This document shows, in pieces, positions 12,550 to 23,299 of a stretch of DNA of 64,000 nucleotides. The first letter of the stretch is position 1. The number at the start of each line of letters is the position of its first letter. Below the pieces are notes generated by a model. The model was not told the origin of the DNA, searched no databases, and saw only the letters and a program-made list of their open reading frames with translations. Source of the stretch: Parietaria judaica (lineage: Eukaryota > Streptophyta > Magnoliopsida > Rosales > Urticaceae); assembly GCA_954871525.1 (NCBI GenBank), contig OX940863.1, forward strand, positions 8,532,001-8,596,000. Direction: 5' to 3'. Position numbers and translations under genes: made by a program.

Positions 12550-14062
12550 ATGTCAAGTGAACCTGTGAGTGTTGCTGAGTTCCAAGAATTGGCCAAGAAA
12601 GCCCTTCCCAAAATGTACTACGATTTCTATTCCGGTGGATCCGAGGACCAGAACACGCTCAAACAGAACGTCGAAGCGTTTCAACGAATCACGCAAGTTT
12701 GATTAAATTACCTTAGCCTGATTTTTCAGTTTCAGTTGTGTTATTTTAACATTATAGTTTGTTTAATAGGATAAGGCCTCGAGTTCTGGTCTACGTGAGC
12801 AGAACCGACATGTCGATGACCCTGTTGGGTCACAAAATATCGGCCCCGATAATGATAGCCCCGACTGGTATGCACCAGCTGGCACACCTTGAAGGTCTGA
12901 ACTTTATAATCAACTTCGCATCACAATTAGCAACGAAGATGAAATGTTATGTTTTTCTAAATTGATCTCACTCAGGCGAGGTCGCCACAGCCAGAGCCAG
13001 CGCTGCTTGCAACACCATCATGGTACCTCGGCTTCGGTGTTCAAAATCCGTTTCTTTCCGTACAAATCATAGCATCATGTAACTAACTATATACTTGTTT
13101 TATGTTAGGTGGTATCGTCCGTGTCTACTTTCACGATAGAGGAAGTTGCTTCCAGCTGCGACGCTGTTCGGTTCTTTCAGTTATATGTACACGTTGTTTA
13201 TCTTCTTTCTGGCTTCGGTTCATTTCACCGCCATCAATTGATGGTTCAGTAAAATGTTTAGACCGTTTTTCTCCGTGTTTTTGTGCGAAGGTGTATAAGA
13301 GACGCGATGTATCGGCTGAGCTGGTACGGAGAGCTGAAAGAAATGGATTCAAGGCTATTGTTTTGACTGTTGACACGCCTAGATTGGGCCGAAGAGAGGC
13401 AGATACCCGAAACAAGTGAAACATACTACTCAAAAATCACATCAATTTATCTGTTTTGCAGAAAATTTTCAAATATTATCAGCAAAAATCACTAGACCTG
13501 AAGTCTCTAACACGTTTGCTGTTTGGAGAAATGAATTTGGAACTGTTTTTCGCAGAATGATCGTGCCAAAAGTCAGGAATCTCGAGGGGCTTATGCCAAC
13601 TTTAGTAAGTGAAATAGTCTCTAAATTATCACTTTATATGTGTTTAGATCACTTTAAATGATCCTTAAAACCACATAAATAGAAATTGAAGTAAAGAAAG
13701 TGATTGGTCCCAAGGAAAAAATCAAACACGAATTAACGAGTAACCGAAGTGACGAATTCCTGATGTCTATTAAATAAATGGATACTAATATGAACAAAAC
13801 CGTAGTTCCTTCGGGAACACGGCCCGAGCTCTCCCTTGGGATAGGCACATAATATTACAAATTACCAAAAATGCCCCTAATACATAATTTAAATAACTCA
13901 GTTCGCCACTAAGACACAATTATAGGATTTATTCAATTAGTAATAACTAAAGGCCCTTGATATAATCATGTCTTTCCTATATACTTGTTTTACTTTTATC
14001 TATCAAGATCTCATTAAAAAAAATTCAGAAGATATTAATATTTAATATAAATACAAAAATGG

Positions 14063-14141
<79 letters not shown>

Positions 14142-15004
14142 GAGTGAGGGCTCAAACTTAGCGGCTTATGCTAATGTGACCTTGGATGCTTCTCTAACAT
14201 GGAAGGTACAAAACTATCATCTGAAATCATGCTATCTTATCTCGCCTCTCGTTTTGATCGAAACGACGAAAACAATCTGTTACTTCATCAACAGGACATT
14301 GAGTGGTTAAGATCGGTCACGAAACTGCCGATTCTTCTCAAGGGAATACTCACTCGTGAAGACGGTAAATTGTAAAAAAAAAAAAAAACGACGAAAATTT
14401 ATTCTATTAAAGAATCTGATTTAAACTCCTGACAATTCACTATCACCTGGGACTTTCAGCGCGAAAAGCCGTTGACGCGGGCGTTGCGGGGATCATTGTT
14501 TCTAATCACGGAGGCCGACAACTGGATTATTCTCCCGCCACTATTTCTGTCCTAGAAGAGGCACACTTTTCTTAGCAAAAAGTCTTAATTTATGCTCTAG
14601 TTTTTTCACATTCTTCGTGTTAACGGCCTGAGTTTTTTTCAGGTAGTTCACACTGTCGAAAGGAAGATTCCCGTCCTTATGGATGGCGGCGTCCGACGGG
14701 GAACAGATGTCTTCAAGGCCTTAGCGCTCGGGGCTCAAGCAGTGCTTGTAAGACTATAACCGGTTTCTCTACTTTGAGGCTTCTTCGTCTTTAGTTTCTT
14801 CACTTCAGTGGTTGAATACTGCAGGTTGGTAGGCCGGTCATCTATGGCTTGGCAGCAAAGGGAGAGAATGGAGTGAAAAGCGTGATTGAATTGCTGAAGA
14901 GCGAGCTCGAGCTCGCCATGGCTCTCTCTGGTTGTCCCCACCTTCACGACATTAAACGAACTCATGTTCAGACGGAGAGTGACAGATTCAACTCAAAGCT
15001 TTGA
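12550..15004 (+). CDS. Peroxisomal (S)-2-hydroxy-acid oxidase, HAOX copy 2
   Basis: Second tandem HAOX gene, eleven exons (12550-12692, 12770-12894, 12976-13022, 13109-13186, 13291-13415, 13556-13604, 14143-14205, 14295-14364, 14460-14560, 14643-14747, 14825-15004), 361 residues, open throughout. It keeps [36 protein letters not shown] and the terminal SKL. Exon 6 is nine bases shorter at its 3' end than in copies 1 and 3. Intron 1 has a GC donor (AC then GCAAGT, 12693) and intron 9 a weak GC donor (GCACAC, 14561). Intron 6 ends with a 73-base AT run touching the 3' splice site. The leader holds a probable intron between CAGCTCAAAG and the CAG at 12541-12543. Likely active, but splicing of introns 6 and 9 is doubtful. 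Confidence 0.9.
14067..14139. repeat. (AT)n microsatellite at a 3' splice site
   Basis: About 73 bases of pure AT repeat ending four bases before the CAG acceptor of exon 7 in HAOX copy 2. It replaces the pyrimidine tract seen in copy 3. Confidence 0.95.
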
Positions 15005-15037
15005 GCCTCTAAAGAATAATTTGTCCAAAAAAAAATA

Positions 15038-15042
15038 GTAAC
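15038..15042. repeat. 5-bp target duplication (left) of Copia element
   Basis: GTAAC directly before the TGTTGG terminus. The same GTAAC follows the right terminus at 17539-17543. Confidence 0.85.
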
Positions 15043-15779
15043 TGTTGGTGAGAAGCCCATTTGATTAGGCCCGTAGAGCACCAGCCCAGTAGTCAAATAA
15101 CCCAGCCATTTGACTCACTTAAATTGTGATGTCGTTTGTAGTATAAGGCTGTCGTTTTTTGGTGAAAAGCTGAATGAATCTCAGCCTTTGATATGAGATC
15201 GATCCAACGGCTCGCCTAGGTTGTTCATCTTGCTGATTTCAATAAGGGTTCATTCTCGAACCAAGAAGTCGAATATAACGAGAGTATTCGAAGGAGATTG
15301 AGCGAGGGTTCTGCAACACGAATCGAAGGCTGAAGAACTTCTCGGAGCACCGCGAGACGACGATCGGCCAAGTGGTGGCCGCGCCGGAAGCAAAGAGGCT
15401 TCGGTGATTCCGACCGTGAGAGGATTAGGTCGGAGTCGATCGGGTGCTGCGCGAGAAGAGTATTAAGCTTCGATTCGGTGAAGGCGAAGCTCGGGAGATC
15501 TCCGGTTCGACGACGTGGACTGATGACAGATCGATCTCCGATCGATCGTGCCGAGCCCTAGAATCAGGTTTCGTCGTTCCGATTTCTTTCTTGATTGTTT
15601 TCTGTCCGTAGTCGAGTGTGTATAATCTGTTTCGGTAGGATCGGAGATCCGTAGCTGCATGTGTATTGCGTTCTCGGTTGATTTCTTTGATTTGCATGTT
15701 TGTATCGGATCAGTTTGTATTGTTTGAATCGTTCGTTGTTGTTCGGTTTTCGTTCTAGGTCGGTAAAGGATTTATAACA
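15043..15779 (+). repeat. Left LTR, forward orientation
   Basis: 737 bases from TGTTGG to ATAACA. Its inverted counterpart at 16808-17538 differs at only a few positions, so the duplication is young. Confidence 0.85.
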
Positions 15780-15780
15780 G

Positions 15781-15793
15781 TGGTATCAGAGCC
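15781..15793 (+). other. Primer-binding site (initiator tRNA-Met type)
   Basis: TGGTATCAGAGCC one base after the left LTR, the usual plant Copia primer-binding sequence. Confidence 0.85.
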
Positions 15794-15939
15794 ATAAGTC
15801 GTGAAATTCGGTTTCGTAATCTCACGATTTTCGGTCGATCGATAACTTCGATTTGTTCGTTGGGTGATTCCGCATCTGGTGTTGTTTGGCTTTGTCTCTG
15901 ATTGATTCTTTCTTGTTGATTAGTTTGAATCTTGTTGGC

Positions 15940-16782
15940 TATGCACATACCCGTGAAGGGAAACTTGATCCGAGATCGATCAAATGTGTATTTTTGGGCT
16001 ATCAACAACAAGAAGGTACAAAGGGGTATCGGTTGTGGGATAGGAGTACTAGGGGTGTCAAGATCATAGTCTCGAGAGATGTGATCTTCGATGAGAGTAC
16101 GTTCCCGTGTAGATCTTCTAGAGAGGAACCCGAGAGTGCCTTAGAAGAGTCTAGTAGAACCTCGATTGAGGTGGAGCCCTTAGAAAGCCCTAGGGTCGAT
16201 GAGCCGGTCGGTGAACCGCAAGGTGATGCACCCGTTCACGAAGGAATAGGTGGAGTTGGTGACGAGAATGTTGAACTACCTCATGTAAAGGAAGTTGAAC
16301 ATGTCGAAGAGTCTAACCGGGGAGAGTTAGAGAGTTATCAACTAGCTAGGGATAGAGAGAGAAGAGACATTAGGCGTCCTTCTAGGTATTCCTATGCCGA
16401 CCTTGCGTTTACGGTGTTGATTGCCGAGGTTTATGTTAGTAACCCGAATCCTTATAGTGAGGCCGTTAGATCTAGGGAGAGGTCTAAGTCGGTAGAGGCT
16501 AAGAGGAGAGGTTTAGATGAGCACATTGTGGTGGTTCAATCCAAGGGATATATAGATAAGCAGTTTCATGACAAAGTGTGCTTGTTTACGATGTCGTTAT
16601 ATGGTTTGAATTATTCTCCGAGGCATTGGTATGAAAGATGTGATTCATATGTTTCGAATATAGATCTTGTTAGATGTCATTGCGATTCATATTATTATTT
16701 CCATTTTAAGAGTGACATTCCTATATTCTTATTGTTATATGCTAAGTTTGTGAATCTTTCTCTTGCGATCGTTGTGTGTTAA
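15940..16782 (+). pseudogene. Internally deleted Copia pol fragment
   Basis: An open stretch whose start resembles the Copia region between integrase and reverse transcriptase (CVFLGYQQQEGTKGYRLWD, VSRDVIFDE). Its end resembles reverse transcriptase around LYGLNYSPRHWYERCDSY. The place where the catalytic YxDD motif should be does not show it. The gag gene, protease, most of the integrase and RNase H are absent. Non-functional remnant. Confidence 0.8.
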
Positions 16783-16807
16783 GTAAGGGTAAATTCTTTA
16801 CCCTTAC
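16783..16807. repeat. Perfect 11-bp hairpin at the internal/LTR junction
   Basis: GTAAGGGTAAA, three bases TTC, then TTTACCCTTAC. It ends exactly where the inverted LTR begins, and the right LTR lacks its last few bases here. Confidence 0.85.
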
Positions 16808-17538
16808 AAATCCTTTACCGACCTAGAACGAAAACCGAACAATAACGAACGATTCAAACAATACAAACTGATCCGATACAAACATGCAAATCAAAGAAAT
16901 CAACCGAGAACGCAATACACATGCAGCTACGGATCTCCGATCCTACCGAAACAGATTATACACACTCGACTACGGACAGAAAACAATCAAGAAAGAAATC
17001 GGAACGACAAAACCTGATTCTAGGGCTCGGCACGATCGATCGGAGATCGATCTGTCATCAGTCCACGTCGTCGAACCGGAGATCTCCCAAGCTTCGCCTT
17101 CACCGAATCGAAGCTTAGTACTCTTCTCGCGCAACACCCGATCGACTCCGACCTAATCCTCTCACGGTCGGAATCACCGAAGCCTCTTTGCTTCCGGCGC
17201 GGCCACCACTTGGCCGATCGTCGTCTCGCGGTGCTCCGAGAAGTTCTTCAGCCTTCGATTCGTGTTGCAGAACCCTCGCTCAATCTCCTTCGAATACTCT
17301 CGTTATATTCGACTTCTTGGTTCGAGAATGAACCCTTATTGAAATCAGCAAGATGAACAACCTAGGCGAGCCGTTGGATCGATCTCATATCAAAGGCTGA
17401 GATTCATTCAGCTTTTCACCAAAAAACGACAGCCTTATACTACAAACGACATCACAATTTAAGTGAGTCAAATGGCTGGGTTATTTGACTACTGGGCTGG
17501 TGCTCTACGGGCCTAATCAAATGGGCTTCTCACCAACA
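16808..17538 (-). repeat. Right LTR, reverse orientation
   Basis: Reverse complement of the left LTR, ending at CCAACA against the GTAAC target duplication at 17539-17543. It lacks the terminal TATAACA of the left LTR at its inner end. Confidence 0.85.
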
Positions 17539-17543
17539 GTAAC

Positions 17544-18693
17544 AGCAATTACACCGGTTTCCGGGTGTTTCATCACGTACGAGTCGTCGTTTTTCACGTC
17601 ACTAGTCAATAATTTTCACTCTCAATCATACTCTATTTGATAAAACTTGTATGAGGACACCTACAACAACATATTTATGAACTTTCTGATTTATAAAGTT
17701 GTCGTTTATCATTGAGCTCTCTAGTTGTTTGTTGTCGTTCACTGAGGAAAAATTGATTGTCTTGTAATATTCTTGTCGTTTATTATTCTCTATTTTCTTC
17801 AGCTCCGTTGTTGTCGTGGTTATTCTATTTCCCATTGTAGTGTTTGGTTTCTCCTTGAGTTATTGTCGTTTACATTTTCTTAAGTTCGATTCTATCCATT
17901 CAAACTTGTAGGCTTTATTGTCGTCGGGGTCGCTTTTAGCTTGTTATCATTTTCGGATTATGTCGTTTTTTTTATTTTTGTTCTCAGATATCTATCAAAT
18001 CTTTAACTAAGTTTCAATATTTTTGATATGGCTAAGATTAAGATTGAATTTTCATGAACACGAACTTCTTGAATCAATTCATTCCGCATTTTCTTGAACT
18101 TCATAGCCCGGTAATTTAGTAACCGGCCCAATTGGAACCGAGGTAATGCGATTTCGCATCACAACCTAAACACTAGAATTATTGAATAAAATTAAGAGAT
18201 ATGGTATTGAATAGAAGTTTGGTCACATCAACTTCAAGGCTTGTGACAAAAAATTGATTCCCAAAACAATGACCCAACATTTTTTTCATATCATCTTAGC
18301 TCATAAGTGGACCCATACTATAATTGTCACTGTTCTTGAAAAAAATCTACAATTGCAATTTAAATAATTGAACTTGACATAATGCTTTTAATAATTCAAT
18401 TTATATAATATATATATATATATAAAGCACTTTAGATGAGGTTGGTTAAAAAGATAGTGACATATGAGTAGAGATTCTTTTTTCAATGCACTTATCTACA
18501 CCCAATGAGCCAAAGTATTTTCTCATCACTTTATATTTTGATCAAAGAAAAAGAGAGCCTCATTTTCCAGCTCAAAGGTAATTATAATGCTCATATTTTC
18601 TTTATGTGATCAATTTCATCACATATATTTAATTGTCTTTATAACACTATTGGTAACTTGTTGTGATTCATGTGTCATACTTTTCAGGCCAAA
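17544..18693. other. Intergenic region and promoter of HAOX copy 3
   Basis: No supported gene. 17560-17960 carries many TGTCGTT/TTGTCGTTTA words. From 18486 the sequence parallels the promoter and leader of copy 2 (CTACACCCAATGAGCCAAA, TTTTCCAGCTCAAAGGTAAT), with a probable leader intron ending at the CAG before 18689. Confidence 0.6.
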
Positions 18694-21076
18694 ATGTCAA
18701 GTGAACCTGTAAATGTGAGTGAGTTCCAAGAACTGGCCAAGAAAGTCCTTCCCAAAATGTACTACGATTTCTATTCTGGAGGATCCGAGGACCAGAACAC
18801 GCTCAAACAGAACGTCGAAGCGTTTCAACGAATCACGCAAGTTTGATTAAATTAGGCCTTTCGATGAATAGCATTTGACTGTTGCAATGTGTTCTTGTTA
18901 ATCTTTTTGTGTGTTTCCAGGCTAAGGCCTCGAGTTCTGGTCGACGTTAGTAGAATCGACATGTCGACAACCGTGTTGGGTCACAAAATATCTGCGCCTA
19001 TAATGGTAGCTCCAACTGCTATGCACCAGCTGGCGCACCCTGAAGGTCTGAATTCGATAGTTCAGAGTTGTATCAGATATTTTTGATGTCATGTTTTTTT
19101 TACGAAACGGCTTAACGCAAATACAAGTGAATATGAAAACTTTTTCTCTAATTAATCTCAGGCGAGGTCGCCACAGCCAGAGCTTCCGCTGCTTGCAACA
19201 CCATCATGGTATCTCGGCTTCCGAGTTCGATTTTGCTATTTCGTGCTCATTATGAAGCCATGAAACTATGTTTCCTTTAGGTCTTATCGTTCTCGTCTAC
19301 TTGCACGATAGAAGAGGTTGCTTCGAGCTGCAACGCTGTTCGTTTTTTTCAGTTATATGTACGAATTTTCCAATTTCTTTCTGGCTAAAGGTTCATTTCG
19401 CTTCCGCAATTGACGGTTGTGTAGAAAGTTAGACCTTATTTACACTGTTTTCATGAGAAGGTGTATAAGAGACGGGAGGTATCGGCTCAACTGGTTCTGA
19501 GAGTCGAAAGAAACGGATTCAAGGCTATCGTTTTGACAGTTGACACGCCTAGACTCGGCCGAAGAGAAGCAGATACGCGGAACAAGTAAGAGATACTTCT
19601 CATTTATGACATCAGTTAATCTCTTCTGCAGAGCATTTTTCATATTATTCACTAGACTTGCAGCCTCTGTGACGCGTTTATGTTGTCTGGAAAAATGAAA
19701 TTCAAAACCGTTTTTCGCAGAATGATAGCGCCGAAACTCAGGAATCTTGAGGGGCTTATGCCGACTTTAGTTGCCTCTGTAAGTGAAGCATAATTTAATG
19801 TCTTGAGTTCATACTTTATATTTTGATAGATATCTAGAAATCCTTCTATTTTCATCGGAAAAAAAATGAGCTTATAAATCACGCAATCATTTTATTCTGA
19901 TAGAACCCGAAACAAACCCGGAACACCACACCGGTAAGTTCCCAAACTCTTTTCCAATTCGAAAATATCACAACAAAACGTCTTTCCTTTGGGAGCAAGG
20001 CAAACACTCTCCACGCGATGTCTTGAAAGGAAAACTGAGCTTTATAAGGACATTAGTGTCTAGGCTAAATTACAAGTTTGCCCTTCTTTATATGGGTCTA
20101 AACAGATTCCTACGTACTTGTTTGTGAATACAACTTTTATTTATCTATCAAAATATAATTGGAACTTGCTTCTTTAGGGAATTAATATATAATATAAATA
20201 GAAAAATGGGTGTGCAGAATGAGGGTTCGAACTTAGAGGCTTATGCTAATGTGACCATGGATGCTTCTCTAAGTTGGAAGGTACAAAAATATCATCTCAA
20301 ATCATGCCTTATCTTATCTCATCTCGGGTTTTGTTGCATCGAAATGACGAAAACAAACTGTTACTTCATCGACAGGACATCGAGTGGTTACGATCGATCA
20401 CGAAATTGCCGATTCTTCTCAAGGGAATACTCACTCATGAAGATGGTAAACTGTAACAAGAACGACGAATTTTTTTTCTATCAAAGAATCTAATGATAAA
20501 CTCCTGCCAATAATTCACTATCACCTGCGACTTTCAGCGCGAAAAGCTGTTGAAGCGGGCGTTGCGGGGATCATCGTTTCTAATCACGGAGGTCGACAAC
20601 TTGATCATTCTCCGGCCACTATTTCTGTCCTGGAAGAGGTATAATGTCTATGAACACTTACGAAAAACTCTTCATTTAGCACTGGTTTCTTCACATTTTC
20701 ATGTCAATTGATTTAACGTAGGTGGTTCACGCTGTTGGAAGGAGAATCCCGGTGCTAGTCGATGGCGGAGTGAGACGAGGAACAGACGTGTTTAAGGCCT
20801 TAGCGCTCGGGGCACAGGCAGTGCTTGTAAGACTCTCACTGGTTTCTCCATGACAGCTTATTCTTTAGCTCTTCACTTCGGCGGTTGGAATTGCAGGTTG
20901 GGAGGCCGGTCATCTACGGCTTAGCGGCGAAGGGAGAGATTGGAGTGAGAAGCGTGATTGAAAGGCTGAAGAACGAGCTCGAGCTTGCCATGGCTCTCTC
21001 CGGCTGTCCTCGCCTTCAAGACATCGCAAGGGATCGTGTTTGCACGGAGCTTGACAAATTCAATTCCAAGCTTTAG
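18694..21076 (+). CDS. Peroxisomal (S)-2-hydroxy-acid oxidase, HAOX copy 3
   Basis: Third tandem HAOX gene: eleven exons (18694-18836, 18921-19045, 19162-19208, 19281-19358, 19461-19585, 19721-19778, 20218-20280, 20376-20445, 20538-20638, 20722-20826, 20897-21076), 364 residues, same exon plan as copies 1 and 2. Catalytic signatures [27 protein letters not shown] and DGGVRRGTD are present, and it ends FNSKL (peroxisomal). It is closest to copy 2 (shared MSSEPV start, QRIT at the exon 1 junction, [10 protein letters not shown]), so these two arose by the later duplication. Intron 1 shares the GC donor of copy 2 (AC then GCAAGT at 18837); intron 9 has a normal GT donor, unlike copies 1 and 2. 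A substitution gives [10 protein letters not shown] where the others have [10 protein letters not shown]. Confidence 0.92.
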
Positions 21077-21310
21077 ATTACTTGTTTCTTGCTCAACCTC
21101 AATTGTGTGAACTTGTAACACTATCGAGTTTATGTACACAACAGCAAACTTTGTACAGCGTATTCAGAATTATGATTAATTATCTCATAAGATATCTATA
21201 ATTACTTACTTTTGGCACATTAAATGTCTTAGTTATTTGAGATCATTTTACTTTGATATTTATAAATTCCATTCCTCTTTCTGATTAAGGGTGAACAGAA
21301 AAACCGTAAA

Positions 21311-21320
21311 CCAAAAACCA
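21311..21320. repeat. 10-bp target duplication (left) of composite transposon
   Basis: CCAAAAACCA, repeated exactly at 23290-23299 on the other side of the block. Confidence 0.7.
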
Positions 21321-21489
21321 ATGGCGGAACTAGAAATTTTGTATAGGGGGGGCTGAAATTTTTTTCCCTAGCGGAACTAAAATTGTTGAGGTTCTCATTG
21401 TTGAATATTTTGTACAATGTTTTGGAACTCTGTATACAATTCATATACAATTCAGAAAATGATAATTAAAAAGGCTTAAGGCAAAAGAA

Positions 21490-22650
21490 GAAAAGTAGAT
21501 AATGTTTAGCTCGGAGGATGCAACGGCCATCCTTAGTATCCTGGTGGAGCAAGATTTGGAAGATTACAACCCCTCCAAAAGTAAAATTACACCTATGGAG
21601 AGTTTGTAAAAAGGTGGTGCCAACTCGCACTATCATTTCCCGTCGTGGTATTCAGTTGGATACAGGGTGTCCTCTTTGTCATCTAGATCATGAGACAGTT
21701 GGCCACTGTATCTGGGGATGTAAATCCATTCGTAAAATCTGGAAACTTGCGGGACTTGGAGGTATTCTAGACCTCTTCGAACCAAGAATTGATCTTCTTT
21801 GTCTCATTTCCTCGGCACTCACTTCTCTTAGCCCGGGTGAGTCTGTTCTATTTTCCATCCTTATGTGGCAAATTTGGAATAATAGAAATAACGTTGTGAA
21901 TTGAAGCAAATCGAGGACCCAAGAAGACATTGTTGAGGGTGCTCTTAGCTACCTCTCAGAGTTCAAAGAGGCTCACAAGACTGAGACTCCAAAATCATGT
22001 AACGAGACATCCGCTCTGGCTTGGAAACCTCCCGAGGAGAACTGTGTTGATATTTGTGTTGACGCCGCAATCGATGGCGATGGGAAGGGTTATGGCATTG
22101 GTCTAGTGGCTCGTAATTACGAAAATCAAGTCCTCGCATCGGGAATCAATTTTTATAGGTACAGGCTATCTCCCCAACTTGCGAAGGCTTCAGCCATTCG
22201 ACGGGGGGTTGAATGGGCGTATGACAAAAGATGGACGAAGATTTGTGTTTAATCTTATTGTTTGGGGGTGATTAAAGCTCTGAACAGTAAATTCACCCCT
22301 CTTTCTGATCTGGACTTTATTATTTCTGATATTCATCGTTTAGCTTCTCAGATTGAGTCTGTTTTTTTTTTTTCTGCTTCATCCCGAGAGGTTGTAATGA
22401 ACTTGCTCATGGTCTTGCTAAACTCGCCATTAACGCTAGAGGAAATTTCGTTTGGTTGAATTCTGTCCCGCCAAGTGTTGAGATGTTCCTTCTAAGGGAT
22501 TCAAGTTGTAATAAGGGAGTTCTGGCCCTTGTTCAGGACGCTCGCTTGGCTTTTTCCAATGGTAATATGATGTGGAGTACTCTTCCCGCCCGAGCCGCAT
22601 CCGTTAGGGGGACTCGGAGGGTTTAATAAGGCTCGTCTTTCTTTTAAAAA
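21490..22650 (+). pseudogene. 5'-truncated LINE, zf-RVT and RNase H end
   Basis: Translation shows the zinc-binding domain found after plant LINE reverse transcriptases (WWSKIWKITTPPKVKLHLWR, CPLCHLDHETVGHCIWGCK) and then an RNase H-like region (CVDAAIDGDGKGYGIGLVAR) broken by stops and frameshifts. The end TTTTAAAAAAAATAG looks like the poly-A tail. The reverse-transcriptase core is missing. Confidence 0.8.
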
Positions 22651-22825
22651 AAATAGTCATAGATACGGACAAAATTTGTCTTATTTTAAGTAATAACCTG
22701 AAAACTCAAGGGCAATATAGTAAATAAATAATAAATATTAATGAAAATTGTCTTGTGTAACAACATCAACATATAAAGGGTAGAATTGTAACTTCATTAT
22801 AGCATTTCTTCCTAGGTTGGCTGAG

Positions 22826-23040
22826 TTTTTTTTTTTTTTTTTTTTTGAAACGGGTGGCGCTATCGGCCAAGGTTACAATGCATCTCGCATGACTAGATAT
22901 ATTTTAGTGTAAGAACAAGTGGCACTATTGGCCAAGTTTACAAATATGTAAAAGGGGGCACTCATTTGAGTTTCATTGGAGGGTTTGAACCCATGACCTC
23001 TTGAATAGAGGTGTAGTGGACTTACCACTAGGCCAAGCTT
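22826..23040 (-). mobile_element. tRNA-derived SINE, copy A
   Basis: On the minus strand it reads AAGCTTGGCCTAGTGGTAA (A box), then GGGTTCAAACCCTCC (B box), an unrelated body, and a poly-A tail (T run at 22826-22846). A second copy lies at 57610-57812. A short possible target duplication TGGCTGAG occurs on both sides. Confidence 0.85.
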
Positions 23041-23250
23041 ACTTGGTTTGGGGCTGGCTGAGTATTTTGACCAAGATTAATAGTTTTTTTTTTGGGGGGG
23101 GGGGATTCCATCCTCGAAAAGACTTAGTAAGCGAAGGGGACTGGCTGAGTATTTTGACCAAGATTAATAGGAGTTTTCGAACTTAGTAAGCGAAGGGGGT
23201 GGCTGAGTATTTTGACCAAGATTAATAGGAGTTCAAAAATTTTTGGGGGG
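23041..23250. repeat. Tandem repeat, about three units
   Basis: Three copies of TGGCTGAGTATTTTGACCAA followed by GATTAATAG, partly separated by CTTAGTAAGCGAAGGGG. G runs interrupt the units. Confidence 0.8.
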
Positions 23251-23299
23251 GCTTTTGTCCCAGTAGTGTTAGGCGTACTTCCGCCTATGCCAAAAACCA

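Larger units (their letters stand above)
15043..17538 (+). mobile_element. Copia retrotransposon remnant with LTRs in inverted orientation
   Basis: The element starts TGTTGGTGAGAAG and ends CTTCTCACCAACA, flanked by GTAAC on both sides. The left LTR (15043-15779) and the right copy (16808-17538) are near-identical but run head to head, so both outer ends are the same LTR terminus. A primer-binding site TGGTATCAGAGCC follows the left LTR. The roughly 1-kb interior has a fragment of Copia pol. Most of gag-pol is missing, so it cannot move by itself. It lies 38 bases after the stop of HAOX copy 2, probably within its 3' untranslated region. Confidence 0.88.
21321..23289. mobile_element. Composite DNA transposon remnant with nested LINE and SINE
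   Basis: The block begins ATGGCGGAACTAG and ends CTTCCGCCTATG (short imperfect inverted ends), bounded by CCAAAAACCA on both sides. It contains a dead LINE (about 21490-22650), a SINE (about 22826-23040) and a short tandem repeat (23041-23250). No transposase is recognisable. The nine-to-ten-base duplication hints at the Mutator superfamily. Confidence 0.55.

Noticed and set aside
15425..15697. 90-residue open frames in both LTR copies
   Set aside because: They lie inside LTR sequence, on opposite strands because the LTRs are inverted, and resemble no protein.
9149..21076. Photorespiratory glycolate oxidase (GLO1/2)
   Set aside because: Segments such as [21 protein letters not shown] and the SKL end fit the HAOX branch better, and the location beside NUP107 agrees.
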